Origin: Hyphomicrobiales bacterium
GTDB taxonomy: Bacteria; Pseudomonadota; Alphaproteobacteria; Rhizobiales; Beijerinckiaceae
DNA: 64,000 nt
Assembly: GCA_026400535.1 (NCBI GenBank)
Contig: JAPLOU010000044.1
Location: 1-64,000 of the forward strand
Direction of reading: 5' to 3'
This document shows, one piece after another, positions 35,591-43,763 of this stretch. Position numbers and translations under genes: made by a program. Numbering within the stretch: position 1 is the first letter of the stretch; each line of letters opens with the position of its first letter. The notes beneath the pieces are model-generated. The model was not told where the DNA came from. It saw only the letters and a program-made list of their open reading frames with translations, and made no database searches.

Positions 35591-36586
35591 TCATCCCCAG
35601 AGCGTCACCGGATAAGGATGGATCGTTGATCCTTCAAATTGCAAGCCCGGAACACGGTCCTGCTTCAGCAGCAGCGGCCCGTCGAGATCGACGAACGCCG
35701 CTCCCGCGGCGATCAGCATGGCCGGCGCCATAGCCAGCGACGTGCCCAGCATGCAGCCGACCATGACCGGCATCTCGTGCCGGCGCGCCGCCTCCGCCAC
35801 CTGAAGGGCGGCGCTCAGGCCGCCGGTCTTGTCGAGCTTGATGTTGATGGCGTCGTAGAGCTCCATGGTCGCAGCAAGCTTGTCGAGGCCATGGAAGCTC
35901 TCATCCGCACAGATCGGAATCGGGCTGCTCAGATGCCTCAGCGCCCAGTCATCGGCCGCCGGCAGCGGTTGCTCGATCAGTTCGACACGTGCGGCAGCAC
36001 AGGCCGCGACATGCCGGTCGAAATTCGCCTCGGTCCAGGCTTCGTTGGCGTCGACCACGATGCGTGATTGCGGCGCGCCACGACGGACCGCGGCAATCCG
36101 CTCCGAATCGCCCTCGCCGCCAAGCTTGACCTTGAGCAGCGGACGGTGGCTCGCGGCCTCGGCGGCGGCCTGCATGCTCGCGGGATCGCCAAGGCTCAGC
36201 GTGTAACAGGTGATGACCGGCCTGGGCGCAGCAACGCCGGCAACCTCCCAGACCCGTTTGCCGGCAGCCTTCGCCGCCAGATCCCACAGGGCGCAGTCAA
36301 GTGCGTTGCGCGCCGCGCCGGCCTTGAGCACGGCCGTCAGCGCTGCCTGATCGCCGCCGCCCGCAAGCAAACCGCCTTGCGCCTCGATGGCCGCGGCGAC
36401 CCCCTCGACGGTCTCGCCATAGCGCGGATAGGGCACGCATTCGGCGCGGCCCACATGTTGACCATCCGAGACCGTGGCGGTCACCACGACGGCTTCAGTC
36501 CGGCTGCCGCGGGAAATGGTGAAAGCCCCGGCGATCGGAAAGCGTTCGATCGCCACAGCCAGGCTGAGGGAGCCAAACTGGTTCAT
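35591..36586 (-). CDS. dgcA: N-acetyl-D-glutamate racemase DgcA (dipeptide-epimerase-like, enolase superfamily)
   Basis: 331 residues of a muconate-lactonizing-type enolase-superfamily enzyme. Landmarks are LKVKLGG with the catalytic Lys pair, metal ligands in VVDANEAW, LIEQPLP and CADESF, and the second Lys in INIKLDKTGG. This is the Ala-Glu epimerase class. Next to dgcN it matches DgcA, which converts N-acetyl-D-glutamate to N-acetyl-L-glutamate. Two ATGs (36589, 36586) are possible; GAGGG lies just ahead. Start and dgcN stop are within a few bases. Confidence 0.85.
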   Translation of the reverse strand: MNQFGSLSLAVAIERFPIAGAFTISRGSRTEAVVVTATVSDGQHVGRAECVPYPRYGETVEGVAAAIEAQGGLLAGGGDQAALTAVLKAGAARNALDCALWDLAAKAAGKRVWEVAGVAAPRPVITCYTLSLGDPASMQAAAEAASHRPLLKVKLGGEGDSERIAAVRRGAPQSRIVVDANEAWTEANFDRHVAACAAARVELIEQPLPAADDWALRHLSSPIPICADESFHGLDKLAATMELYDAINIKLDKTGGLSAALQVAEAARRHEMPVMVGCMLGTSLAMAPAMLIAAGAAFVDLDGPLLLKQDRVPGLQFEGSTIHPYPVTLWG

Positions 36587-36593
36587 CATGCCC

Positions 36594-37625
36594 TCAATCT
36601 GTTTTCGTGCGCGTCGATGCGGGGTACTCAGCCGTGATCCTGTCGACGATGGCACCGACGCCGAAGCGCACCGGGTCCACCGCCGGCAGATGATGTTTCG
36701 CGGAGGTTTCGGCCAGCACGTGCAAGGCGGCCGCCTGATCGAGCGCCTGCGTGTTGATCGCGATCCCCACGCAGCGGATGGCCGGATTGGTCAGTTGTCC
36801 GCAGGTGATGGTCAGGTCGATCACCTGCTGGATTGTCGGCAGCAGATGCTGGACGCCGCGCATCTTGGTGCGGGTCGGTTCGTGGCAGACCACGAAGGCG
36901 TCGGGCTGGGCGCCATGCAGCAGCCCGAGCGTCACCCCGGAGAACGAGGGATGGAACAGCGATCCCTGACCTTCGATCAGATCCCAATGGCCCGGATCGG
37001 CGGCCGGCGCGATCCACTCCACCGCGCCGGAGATGAAATCCGCGACCACGGCGTCGATCGCCACACCCCGGCCAGAAATGAAGATGCCGGTCTGCCCGGT
37101 CGCGCGGAAATCGGCGTCGAAGCCGCGTGCGCGCATCTCCTTCTCCAGCGCCAGCGCCGTGTACTTCTTGCCGGCTGAACAATCCGTGCCGACCGTCAGC
37201 AGCCTGAGGCCCGGGCGCTTGGTGCCCTTGCCGGTCGCGAAACGGCGGTTGGTGTGGCGCACATCGAACAGGTGCCGGCCGTGCTTGGCCGCAGCTGCCG
37301 CGATCTCGGTGTTGTCGCCCAGCTTCATGTGCAGCCCGCTGGCGACATCCATGCCGGCCTCGATTGCTGCCACAATGGAGGTGGCCCAGTGCGCCGGCAG
37401 AACGCCGCCGGCATTGGCGACGCCGACGATCATCGTCATTGCGCCTTTCGCCCGTGCCTCCGCAATGCCCATGTCCGGGATGTGCAGGTCGGCACCGCAG
37501 CCCGGCAGGCGCATCTGCCCGATGCACCACTCGGCTCGCCAGTCGACGATGCCATGCGCCGTCTTCGCTGCGAGCTGGTCCGGGACATCGCCAAGGAACA
37601 TGAGGTAGGGCGGGTTGATCTGCAT
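36594..37625 (-). CDS. dgcN: D-glutamate N-acetyltransferase DgcN (DUF1611 family)
   Basis: 343 residues. The DUF1611 fold has an N-terminal Rossmann-like part (GAMTMIVGVANAGGVLP) and a P-loop domain (LTVGTDCSAGKKYTALALE). DgcN proteins acetylate D-glutamate using acetyl-CoA as the first step of a recently described D-glutamate catabolic route, paired with DgcA. Here dgcN is the first gene of the leftward operon dgcN-dgcA-aapJ-aapQ-aapM, with a divergent LysR gene. The identification relies on this conserved pairing. Confidence 0.85.
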   Translation of the reverse strand: MQINPPYLMFLGDVPDQLAAKTAHGIVDWRAEWCIGQMRLPGCGADLHIPDMGIAEARAKGAMTMIVGVANAGGVLPAHWATSIVAAIEAGMDVASGLHMKLGDNTEIAAAAAKHGRHLFDVRHTNRRFATGKGTKRPGLRLLTVGTDCSAGKKYTALALEKEMRARGFDADFRATGQTGIFISGRGVAIDAVVADFISGAVEWIAPAADPGHWDLIEGQGSLFHPSFSGVTLGLLHGAQPDAFVVCHEPTRTKMRGVQHLLPTIQQVIDLTITCGQLTNPAIRCVGIAINTQALDQAAALHVLAETSAKHHLPAVDPVRFGVGAIVDRITAEYPASTRTKTD

Positions 37626-37674
37626 GGTCCTGCGGGGCCTCGTTGGATGCGCCAAGACTGCATGCAAGCACGTG

Positions 37675-37689
37675 TTGCGGCCAATGCAA
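37675..37689. promoter_or_regulatory. LysR-type dyad, dgcN-proximal site
   Basis: TTGCGGCCAATGCAA contains TTGC-N7-GCAA and the T-N11-A pattern of LysR boxes. It lies 50-64 bases upstream of dgcN. It shares the core TGCG-N5-TGCA with the second site at 37757-37771. Confidence 0.6.
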
Positions 37690-37756
37690 AGCCCGCAACA
37701 GCGCGTGGCACGGCAAGGCCGGATGATGCTGCAGCAGCGCTCTTCTTGCCGTGATG

Positions 37757-37771
37757 ATGCGAAAATTGCAT
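37757..37771. promoter_or_regulatory. LysR-type dyad, dgcR-proximal site
   Basis: ATGCGAAAATTGCAT has ATGC-N7-GCAT arms and the same TGCG-N5-TGCA core as 37675-37689, with the two centres 82 bases apart. The spacing and shared core suggest two operator sites for the divergent LysR regulator. Confidence 0.6.
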
Positions 37772-37855
37772 AGCATCTGGCGGAGCTGGTGCGGAACAAC
37801 CTGCGTGGGATTGCGCGCAACAGCCGATCTGCAGGCCTCGGGGCGGAGATTTGCG

Positions 37856-38794
37856 GTGGACACACGCTGGCTGCAGGACTTTCTGACCCTTGCTGAAACC
37901 CGGAACTTCACGCGCGCCGCGGCGCGGCGCAACACCTCGCAGGCCGCCTTCAGCCGCCGGATACAGTCGCTGGAAGCCTGGGCGGGCGCAGCCTTGATCG
38001 ACCGGGGCGTGTTTCCGCCGGCCCTCACCACGGCTGGCGAGCAGTTCCGCAACCACGCCGCCGACCTGCTCGCACGATTGGCAGACGCGCGCGGCGACAT
38101 CGAGGGCCGGCCCGTCTTCGGGCGCGACCATGTCCGCGTCGCCCTGCCCTATGTGATCGCGACGTCGATGTTCAGCCGCTGGTGGTCGCAGTGGACCACG
38201 GCCAGCGGCGCCACCTGCGCCCTGGTCCACGGCAATGTGCTTGATCTCGTCGGCTCGCTCGTCTCAGGCTCGACAGACATCATGATCTGCCACGAAACAG
38301 CCCAGCAGCCGGTCCACCTCGACCCGGCCCAGTTCGAACGGATCGTGCTGGGCCGCGATGTCCTCAGACCCTGGGCTGGCAAGGCAGCCATGGCGCGAGG
38401 CTGGAGCTTCCCCGGCAGCGAGACGCGCCCGGTGCCGCTGCTGATGTACTCGCCGGCCATCTATTTCGCCCGGCTCGTTGATCTGATCATCGAGGCAGCG
38501 CCGCAACGCCTCCTCGGCGTCCGCTGCGCCGAAAGCGACATGGCCGACGTGCTGCATGCCATGACCTGCGCGGGCCTCGGGGTTGGCTGGTTCACCGATG
38601 CCACCGTCGGCCATCACGGCACGGAACTGCTCCCGCTCGGCGGCCCGGGCTGGACCCTGCCGCTGTCGATCGTGGCGTTCCGCGCCAGGCACACGCGCCG
38701 CAGGAGCGTGGCCGACATCTGGTCGCACATGCTGTCCCATGCCGCATTGCAAGACGGTGTGGGCCATCCTGAACGGACCCGCAAAGGGCCATGA
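37856..38794 (+). CDS. dgcR: LysR-family regulator, probable D-glutamate pathway activator (DgcR-like)
   Basis: 312 residues from a GTG at 37856, with GGAG nearby. The N-terminal winged helix-turn-helix is clear (WLQDFLTLAETRNFTRAAAR...QAAFSRRIQSLEAWAGAALIDR), followed by an effector domain. The longer frame from 37751 would add 35 residues that do not look like LysR sequence and would overlap the dyad at 37757. It is divergent to dgcN, and LysR regulators next to dgcN/dgcA are known to activate them. The symbol is given by context. Confidence 0.8.
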   Translation: MDTRWLQDFLTLAETRNFTRAAARRNTSQAAFSRRIQSLEAWAGAALIDRGVFPPALTTAGEQFRNHAADLLARLADARGDIEGRPVFGRDHVRVALPYVIATSMFSRWWSQWTTASGATCALVHGNVLDLVGSLVSGSTDIMICHETAQQPVHLDPAQFERIVLGRDVLRPWAGKAAMARGWSFPGSETRPVPLLMYSPAIYFARLVDLIIEAAPQRLLGVRCAESDMADVLHAMTCAGLGVGWFTDATVGHHGTELLPLGGPGWTLPLSIVAFRARHTRRRSVADIWSHMLSHAALQDGVGHPERTRKGP

Positions 38795-38882
38795 TCGTCG
38801 GCCACGACTCCGGCAGGTCTTGCCTTTGCCCTGCGTGCATGGCGAGGCTGGCCAAACACGAATCAGCGGGTTGGAGATTGTC

Positions 38883-41486
38883 ATGACGCCGACAGGACAG
38901 CGGGATGGGCAAAGTCTTCGGCATTGCGCCTGGCGCCGTGGATCGTTGGGCTGCACGCGCCTGTTGGCCTTGATGCTGTTCGTCCTCGCTCCTTGCATGG
39001 CCGCCCTGGCGCAGGCTCCCGCTGATCCGGCCGCGCCGCGTGTCCGCCTCGACCTGCTCCGCTCGGAACTGCAGCAGATGGAGACCGCGCTGTCCGGCCG
39101 GGAACTGGACGACCCGGCCCTGCAGCGCATGCGCCTGCGCGCCGTGCCCGTGCTCGACGAGTTGCGGGCGATGGTGGACGATCTTGGTCCGCGCGCGGAT
39201 CAGGCGAGGGCGCGTCTGGAGCAGCTTGGCCCAAAGCCGGATGCCAAGGCGCCCCCTGAAAGCGCCGATCTCGCCAACGAGCGGGCCGCCCGGGAAAAGG
39301 CGCTCACCGATACCGACGAGCTGGCCAGGCTCTCGCGGACGCTGCAGCTCCAGACCGAACAGATTACGAGCACGATTGCCGACAAGCGGCGGACGCTGTT
39401 TGCGCGGACGCTGTTCGAACACGGACCCAGCCTGTTCAGCCCCAGCCTGTGGCTGTCGGTCCTGTCCTCGCTTGCCGACGATCTGCACGCGCTCAACCTG
39501 CTGGCGCGGGACTGGCTCTTGTCGATCGTCACGCGGCTCGGTGACAGCCGTTTCCTGCTTGTGATCCTGTCAGCCGTCGCTGCGACCGGTCTTTACCTGG
39601 CCCGCTCACGTTATCTGCCGGTGGTCATGGCGCGGTTTGGCACGGAGGCCGAGGCGACACGCATGAACCGCGTGGTGGCCGCCCTTGTCCGGCTCGTCGC
39701 CGGCACGCTCCCCGCAGCGATTGGAAGCTGGCTGTTCTACACCGCGCTGATCAATGGCGGCCTCGTTCCGCGCCGGGTCGAGCCCTTCGTTTGGGCCCTT
39801 CTGGGCGGGCTCGCCTTTCTGGCCTTTGTCAGCGCCTTGTCGGATGCGACACTCGCGCCAAAATGGCCGCAGCGCCGCATCTTCGGCGTCGCCGACCGCA
39901 ATGCGGCGGCACTGAAGAAGATGGTTGTCGCCTGCGCCGCCGTGCTGGTTACAGCCAAGGCAGCTGAAGCTCTCTTACAGGCAATCGCCGCCGGTCTGTC
40001 CATCTCCATCCTCACGCGCTCGGTGTTCGCGCTGCTGTTTGCGACCGTGCTGGCCTATTGGCTCAACAAACTTCGCGACACCGCGCAAGATCACGACGCG
40101 CAGGGGCTTGGTCCCTACGTTCCGGTCGATGGCGCGGTCCTCGCGCCGCTCAGGCTTCTGGGCTGGGCGCTGGTCATCGCCATCGGCGCGGGAACCTTGC
40201 TGGGCTACGTTGCCTTCGGCTCGTTTCTGGTCGAGCAATCGGCTTGGGTGCTCATCGTCGCCACTCTGATCGGTCTGGCGCTCATCCTGGCCGATGAAGG
40301 GTTGCAGACCATCCTTGCCGGTGATGGCAAGGTATCGACCACGCTGCAGACCAATATCGGCCTGCGCAAACGCTCCCTGGAGCAGGCCGCAGTGGTGACC
40401 GCGGGCCTGGTCAAGCTGGTCCTGATCATCGTGGCGCTGATGCTGATCCTGGCGCCTTGGGGCATCGAATCCACCGACCTGACATCGTCGCTGAAAGCCG
40501 CATTCTTTGGCTTCAAGGTCGGCGACGTCACGATCTCGCTCTCGGCCATCGTGGTTGCCGGCGTGCTGTTCGCCCTGGGTCTGGCTGCAACCAAGGCCCT
40601 GACCCGCTGGCTTGACGAGCGTTTCCTGCCGGCCACCGACCTCGACACCGGCCTGCGCAATTCGCTGCGCACGATGGCGGGATACATCGGCTTTGTGGCC
40701 GCGCTGGCCCTCGCCATTTCCTCGCTTGGCCTCAGTCTGGAGCGGCTCACCATCGTGGCAGGCGCGCTGTCGGTCGGCATCGGCTTTGGCCTGCAGTCGA
40801 TCGTCTCGAATTTCGTGTCCGGGCTGATCTTGCTCTGGGAGCGCCCGATCAGGGTCGGCGACCTGATCGTGGTCGGCGAGGGAGAGGGCATCGTCAGGCG
40901 CATCAATGTGCGCTCGACCGAAATCGAGACCTTTGACCGCTCGACGGTCATCATTCCGAACTCAAACCTGATATCGGGCGTGGTCAAGAACCGCGTCCGT
41001 TCAGACCGGACCGGCCGCATCATCGTCTCGCTGAGCGTGCCACGCACGGCCGACCCCGCGCGCGTCAACAACGTGATGCTGGCAGCCGCAGCGCGCCATG
41101 CACAGGTCCTGAAGGAGCCAAAACCACGTGTGCTGTTCAAGAAGATCACCGAAACCGCGCTGGATTTCGATCTGATCTGCATCGTACCGGAAGTCGACAG
41201 CGTGGGGCTGGTGGCCAGTGACCTGCATTTCGCCATTTTCGCCAATCTGGTTCAGGAGGGCATCGGCCAGCCTGAACGCGAGGTCGCCATCAAGGGGCTG
41301 GACCGCATCGAGGATACGCTCGAGGATCTCGTCGATACGCTCGAGGACGCCCAGGAAGCCCAGACGGCCGCGCTTCAGGCACGCCGCCGGTCCGCCGCGC
41401 AGCCACAGGCAGGGGCAGGGACAGGGGCAGGGGCCGTGGCAGGCGCCAAGGCAAGGTCCGCGGCGCGCGGACCGGCAAAACCGTGA
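38883..41486 (+). CDS. MscS-family mechanosensitive channel with DUF3772 domain
   Basis: 867 residues. A signal sequence (LLALMLFVLAPCMAALAQ) precedes a helical periplasmic DUF3772 region (LDLLRSELQQMETALSGREL...). Many transmembrane helices follow, then the MscS pore and beta domain (IGFGLQSIVSNFVSGLILLW, then IRVGDLIVVGEGEGIVRRI and STVIIPNSNLISGVVKNRV). It is an inner-membrane channel opening under tension to release solutes in hypo-osmotic shock. The C-terminal tail is Ala/Gln/Gly-rich. ATG 38883 gives the signal sequence. Confidence 0.92.
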   Translation: MTPTGQRDGQSLRHCAWRRGSLGCTRLLALMLFVLAPCMAALAQAPADPAAPRVRLDLLRSELQQMETALSGRELDDPALQRMRLRAVPVLDELRAMVDDLGPRADQARARLEQLGPKPDAKAPPESADLANERAAREKALTDTDELARLSRTLQLQTEQITSTIADKRRTLFARTLFEHGPSLFSPSLWLSVLSSLADDLHALNLLARDWLLSIVTRLGDSRFLLVILSAVAATGLYLARSRYLPVVMARFGTEAEATRMNRVVAALVRLVAGTLPAAIGSWLFYTALINGGLVPRRVEPFVWALLGGLAFLAFVSALSDATLAPKWPQRRIFGVADRNAAALKKMVVACAAVLVTAKAAEALLQAIAAGLSISILTRSVFALLFATVLAYWLNKLRDTAQDHDAQGLGPYVPVDGAVLAPLRLLGWALVIAIGAGTLLGYVAFGSFLVEQSAWVLIVATLIGLALILADEGLQTILAGDGKVSTTLQTNIGLRKRSLEQAAVVTAGLVKLVLIIVALMLILAPWGIESTDLTSSLKAAFFGFKVGDVTISLSAIVVAGVLFALGLAATKALTRWLDERFLPATDLDTGLRNSLRTMAGYIGFVAALALAISSLGLSLERLTIVAGALSVGIGFGLQSIVSNFVSGLILLWERPIRVGDLIVVGEGEGIVRRINVRSTEIETFDRSTVIIPNSNLISGVVKNRVRSDRTGRIIVSLSVPRTADPARVNNVMLAAAARHAQVLKEPKPRVLFKKITETALDFDLICIVPEVDSVGLVASDLHFAIFANLVQEGIGQPEREVAIKGLDRIEDTLEDLVDTLEDAQEAQTAALQARRRSAAQPQAGAGTGAGAVAGAKARSAARGPAKP

Positions 41487-41499
41487 TCGGAGGTCAGCG

Positions 41500-41994
41500 A
41501 TGAGCTGCATACAGGCGGCCGCCGCGCTCGCAGCCATGCTGGGGCTGGCGGGCTGCACCGACACCCAGCGCAGCTCCGGCAACCAGCCGAGCTTTTACGC
41601 CGATCTTGGCCGGACCGGTGCCGTCGTGGACAGCGCGCAGGCCCGCGCCATGATCTCGGCCTATCGGATGAATACGGGGCTCGGCTCTCTGCGCCTTGAT
41701 GCGGCGCTCTCGGCCGCAGCCCTGCGTGAAGCCCAGGCCATGGCTGCCTCGGACAAGCCCGCCTCGGCCGAGGCAGCCAAGCATCGCCTGCGGCGTGGGG
41801 GAACGGCCAGTCCGCAGGTCAATCTCTCCGCCGGCTACCGCTCGCTCGCAGAAGCCTTCTCCGGCTGGCGCGACTCAGCCCAGCACGACCGCGTCATGCG
41901 CAGCGCGAGCGCGACGCGCATGGGCATTGCGACCGCCTATGCGCCGGCTTCGAAATACAAGGTCTACTGGGCGCTCGTCGTGGCCGCCGACTAG
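41500..41994 (+). CDS. CAP/SCP-domain lipoprotein
   Basis: 164 residues. A lipobox (AMLGLAGC) suggests an outer- or inner-membrane lipoprotein, followed by a CAP (cysteine-rich secretory/PR-1-like) domain fragment: MISAYRMNTGLGSLRLDAAL and WRDSAQHDRVMRS. Function of bacterial CAP proteins is poorly known. ATG 41500 follows GGAGG and lies 13 bases after the channel gene, so the two are probably cotranscribed. Confidence 0.82.
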   Translation: MSCIQAAAALAAMLGLAGCTDTQRSSGNQPSFYADLGRTGAVVDSAQARAMISAYRMNTGLGSLRLDAALSAAALREAQAMAASDKPASAEAAKHRLRRGGTASPQVNLSAGYRSLAEAFSGWRDSAQHDRVMRSASATRMGIATAYAPASKYKVYWALVVAAD

Positions 41995-42002
41995 CGCGCC
42001 CT

Positions 42003-42827
42003 TCAGGGCTTGAGCCCCAGAGGCAAGGGCGCGGACTCATAGAGCAAGGTGATGGTCACGCGCCGGTTCGCGGCGAGATCCGCGTTGTCCGGGAACATCG
42101 GTTCGGTGTCGGCCTTGCCCGTCACGGAGGCGAAGCGACCGTCCGGAACGCCGGCATTGGCCAGGATCTCGCGCACCGCCGCCGCACGGCCCACCGACAG
42201 CTCCCATCCGCCGCCCGTCAGGCGCTGGCCTGGCCGCGGACCGGATGTATGCCCGCTGATGGCGATCCGGTTCGGCAGACGGAGCAGGGTCGGCACAACC
42301 GACTCCAGCACCATGCGGGTCCTCTCTAACGGATTGACCGATCCATCCGCGAACATTGAACGCCCGTCCTGGTCGACGAGCGAGAGGTTCAGGCCGTCCT
42401 TGGTTTCCTCGATGATGATGTTCTTCGAGACCTGCGCAATTTCGGGCATGTCATTGAGCGCCTGCCGCAGCGATGTCGTCGCGAGCGCAAAGCCACGATC
42501 AGAGGTCGCGACCCTGGTGCCTTCGGTCCTGCGCTTGAAGTCGTTGGGCGCGGTGAAATCCGAGGCTTCCTCGATCGGCCTGAGCTTCGAATTGAGCAGA
42601 TGCGGCCGGGTCGGAATGCCGTTCTGTTCGATGATGCCGGCAAAGCGGTTGTCCTTGTTGCTGCCGAACGCCTCGCGGAAAGACCCCGCAATGACCTGCA
42701 TCTTCTCCTTGTTCTGTGAGGAATACGCCGCGACCATGACGAAGAAGCTCATCAGCAACGCCATGAGGTCGGCAAAGGTCACGAACCAGCCATGTCCTCC
42801 GTGTCCTCCCCGTTTCTTCTTGGCCAT
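42003..42827 (-). CDS. MotB/OmpA-family flagellar-motor-type stator protein
   Basis: 274 residues. A single N-terminal helix carries the proton/ion-channel Asp (FVTFADLMALLMSFFVMV), followed by a plug/linker and a C-terminal OmpA-like peptidoglycan-binding domain (ISGHTSGPRPGQ, ANRRVTITLLY). It partners with the MotA-like protein encoded 33 bases upstream. No other flagellar genes are in the window. Confidence 0.9.
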   Translation of the reverse strand: MAKKKRGGHGGHGWFVTFADLMALLMSFFVMVAAYSSQNKEKMQVIAGSFREAFGSNKDNRFAGIIEQNGIPTRPHLLNSKLRPIEEASDFTAPNDFKRRTEGTRVATSDRGFALATTSLRQALNDMPEIAQVSKNIIIEETKDGLNLSLVDQDGRSMFADGSVNPLERTRMVLESVVPTLLRLPNRIAISGHTSGPRPGQRLTGGGWELSVGRAAAVREILANAGVPDGRFASVTGKADTEPMFPDNADLAANRRVTITLLYESAPLPLGLKP

Positions 42828-42860
42828 GCCCTGCCGCCTGTCCTGTCCACCGCCGGACCG

Positions 42861-43628
42861 TCAGGCGTCCGCGAATTCGGCGCGGTGCGTGTCAGGCAGA
42901 TAGGCCAGCAGCATCTCCTTGATCAGCGTCGGGCTCTTGGACTCGCGCATCTGAAGGACGCCGTCGATGATGAGCGTGCGGGATATCTCCTCCTCCTCGA
43001 TCTTGACATGCAGCTTGTCCGCGATCGGGGTGGCAATGGCATTGGCGATGACCGCGCCGTAGAGCGTCGCCAGCAGGGCTGTGGCCATGGCAGGGCCGAG
43101 CTTTGACGGGTCGGACATGTTGGCGAACATCGTGACCATGCCCAGGATGGTACCGATCATGCCCCAGGCCGGCGCGCAGTCGCCGATGGCGCGGTAGACC
43201 TTCGAGCCCTCGTCGAGCCGTTGAAGGAAGTTGTCCCGGTCGCGCTCCATCGTGCTGCGGATGAAATCCTTGTCGTATCCGTCCGCGATGTAGCGGGCGC
43301 CCTGCGCCAGGAACGGATCGGAAATGGCCGCGCTTTCGAGCCCCACCGGACCTTGCTTGCGGACGATGTCGGCCAGCGTCGTGATCTCGCCGATGAGATC
43401 GCGCGGATGGAACGCGCGCATCTGGAAGGCAAACTTCAGGCCCATCGGAATGCCGTGGATGATCACGGAAAACGGATAGCGCACCATGGTCGAGGCGATG
43501 ACGCCGCCGAAGATGATGATGACTGCGTGCTTGTCGAAAAAAGCGCCGAAATTGCCGCCATCGATGATAATGATCGCGCAGATCGTCGCCATGCCGGCGA
43601 TCAAACCAAGCCCTGTTGCGATATCCAT
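42861..43628 (-). CDS. MotA/PomA-like stator protein
   Basis: 255 residues with four transmembrane helices: IATGLGLIAGMATICAIIII at the N-terminus and AIGDCAPAWGMIGTILGMV, the conserved MotA/PomA/ExbB segment. Its cytoplasmic loop lies between helices 2 and 3. With the MotB-like protein it forms an ion-driven stator. The PomA-like length suggests the sodium-type branch, but ion choice cannot be told from this. Confidence 0.9.
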   Translation of the reverse strand: MDIATGLGLIAGMATICAIIIIDGGNFGAFFDKHAVIIIFGGVIASTMVRYPFSVIIHGIPMGLKFAFQMRAFHPRDLIGEITTLADIVRKQGPVGLESAAISDPFLAQGARYIADGYDKDFIRSTMERDRDNFLQRLDEGSKVYRAIGDCAPAWGMIGTILGMVTMFANMSDPSKLGPAMATALLATLYGAVIANAIATPIADKLHVKIEEEEISRTLIIDGVLQMRESKSPTLIKEMLLAYLPDTHRAEFADA

Positions 43629-43763
43629 CGATGACTCCCGGAAACACAAGGAACGGGGCGCACTCACCCCACGTTCACGCCTGCAGTTTTATCCTCCGGT
43701 GCTTGAAGGAAGCGTTAAGGATGAGACTTTCCTCGGAAGTCTCGCTCCGCTACATCTCGGTCC

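Noticed and set aside
37751-37855. Longer start for the DgcR-like gene
   Set aside because: The added residues are unlike LysR N-termini and overlap the dyad at 37757-37771; GTG 37856 gives a normal LysR start.
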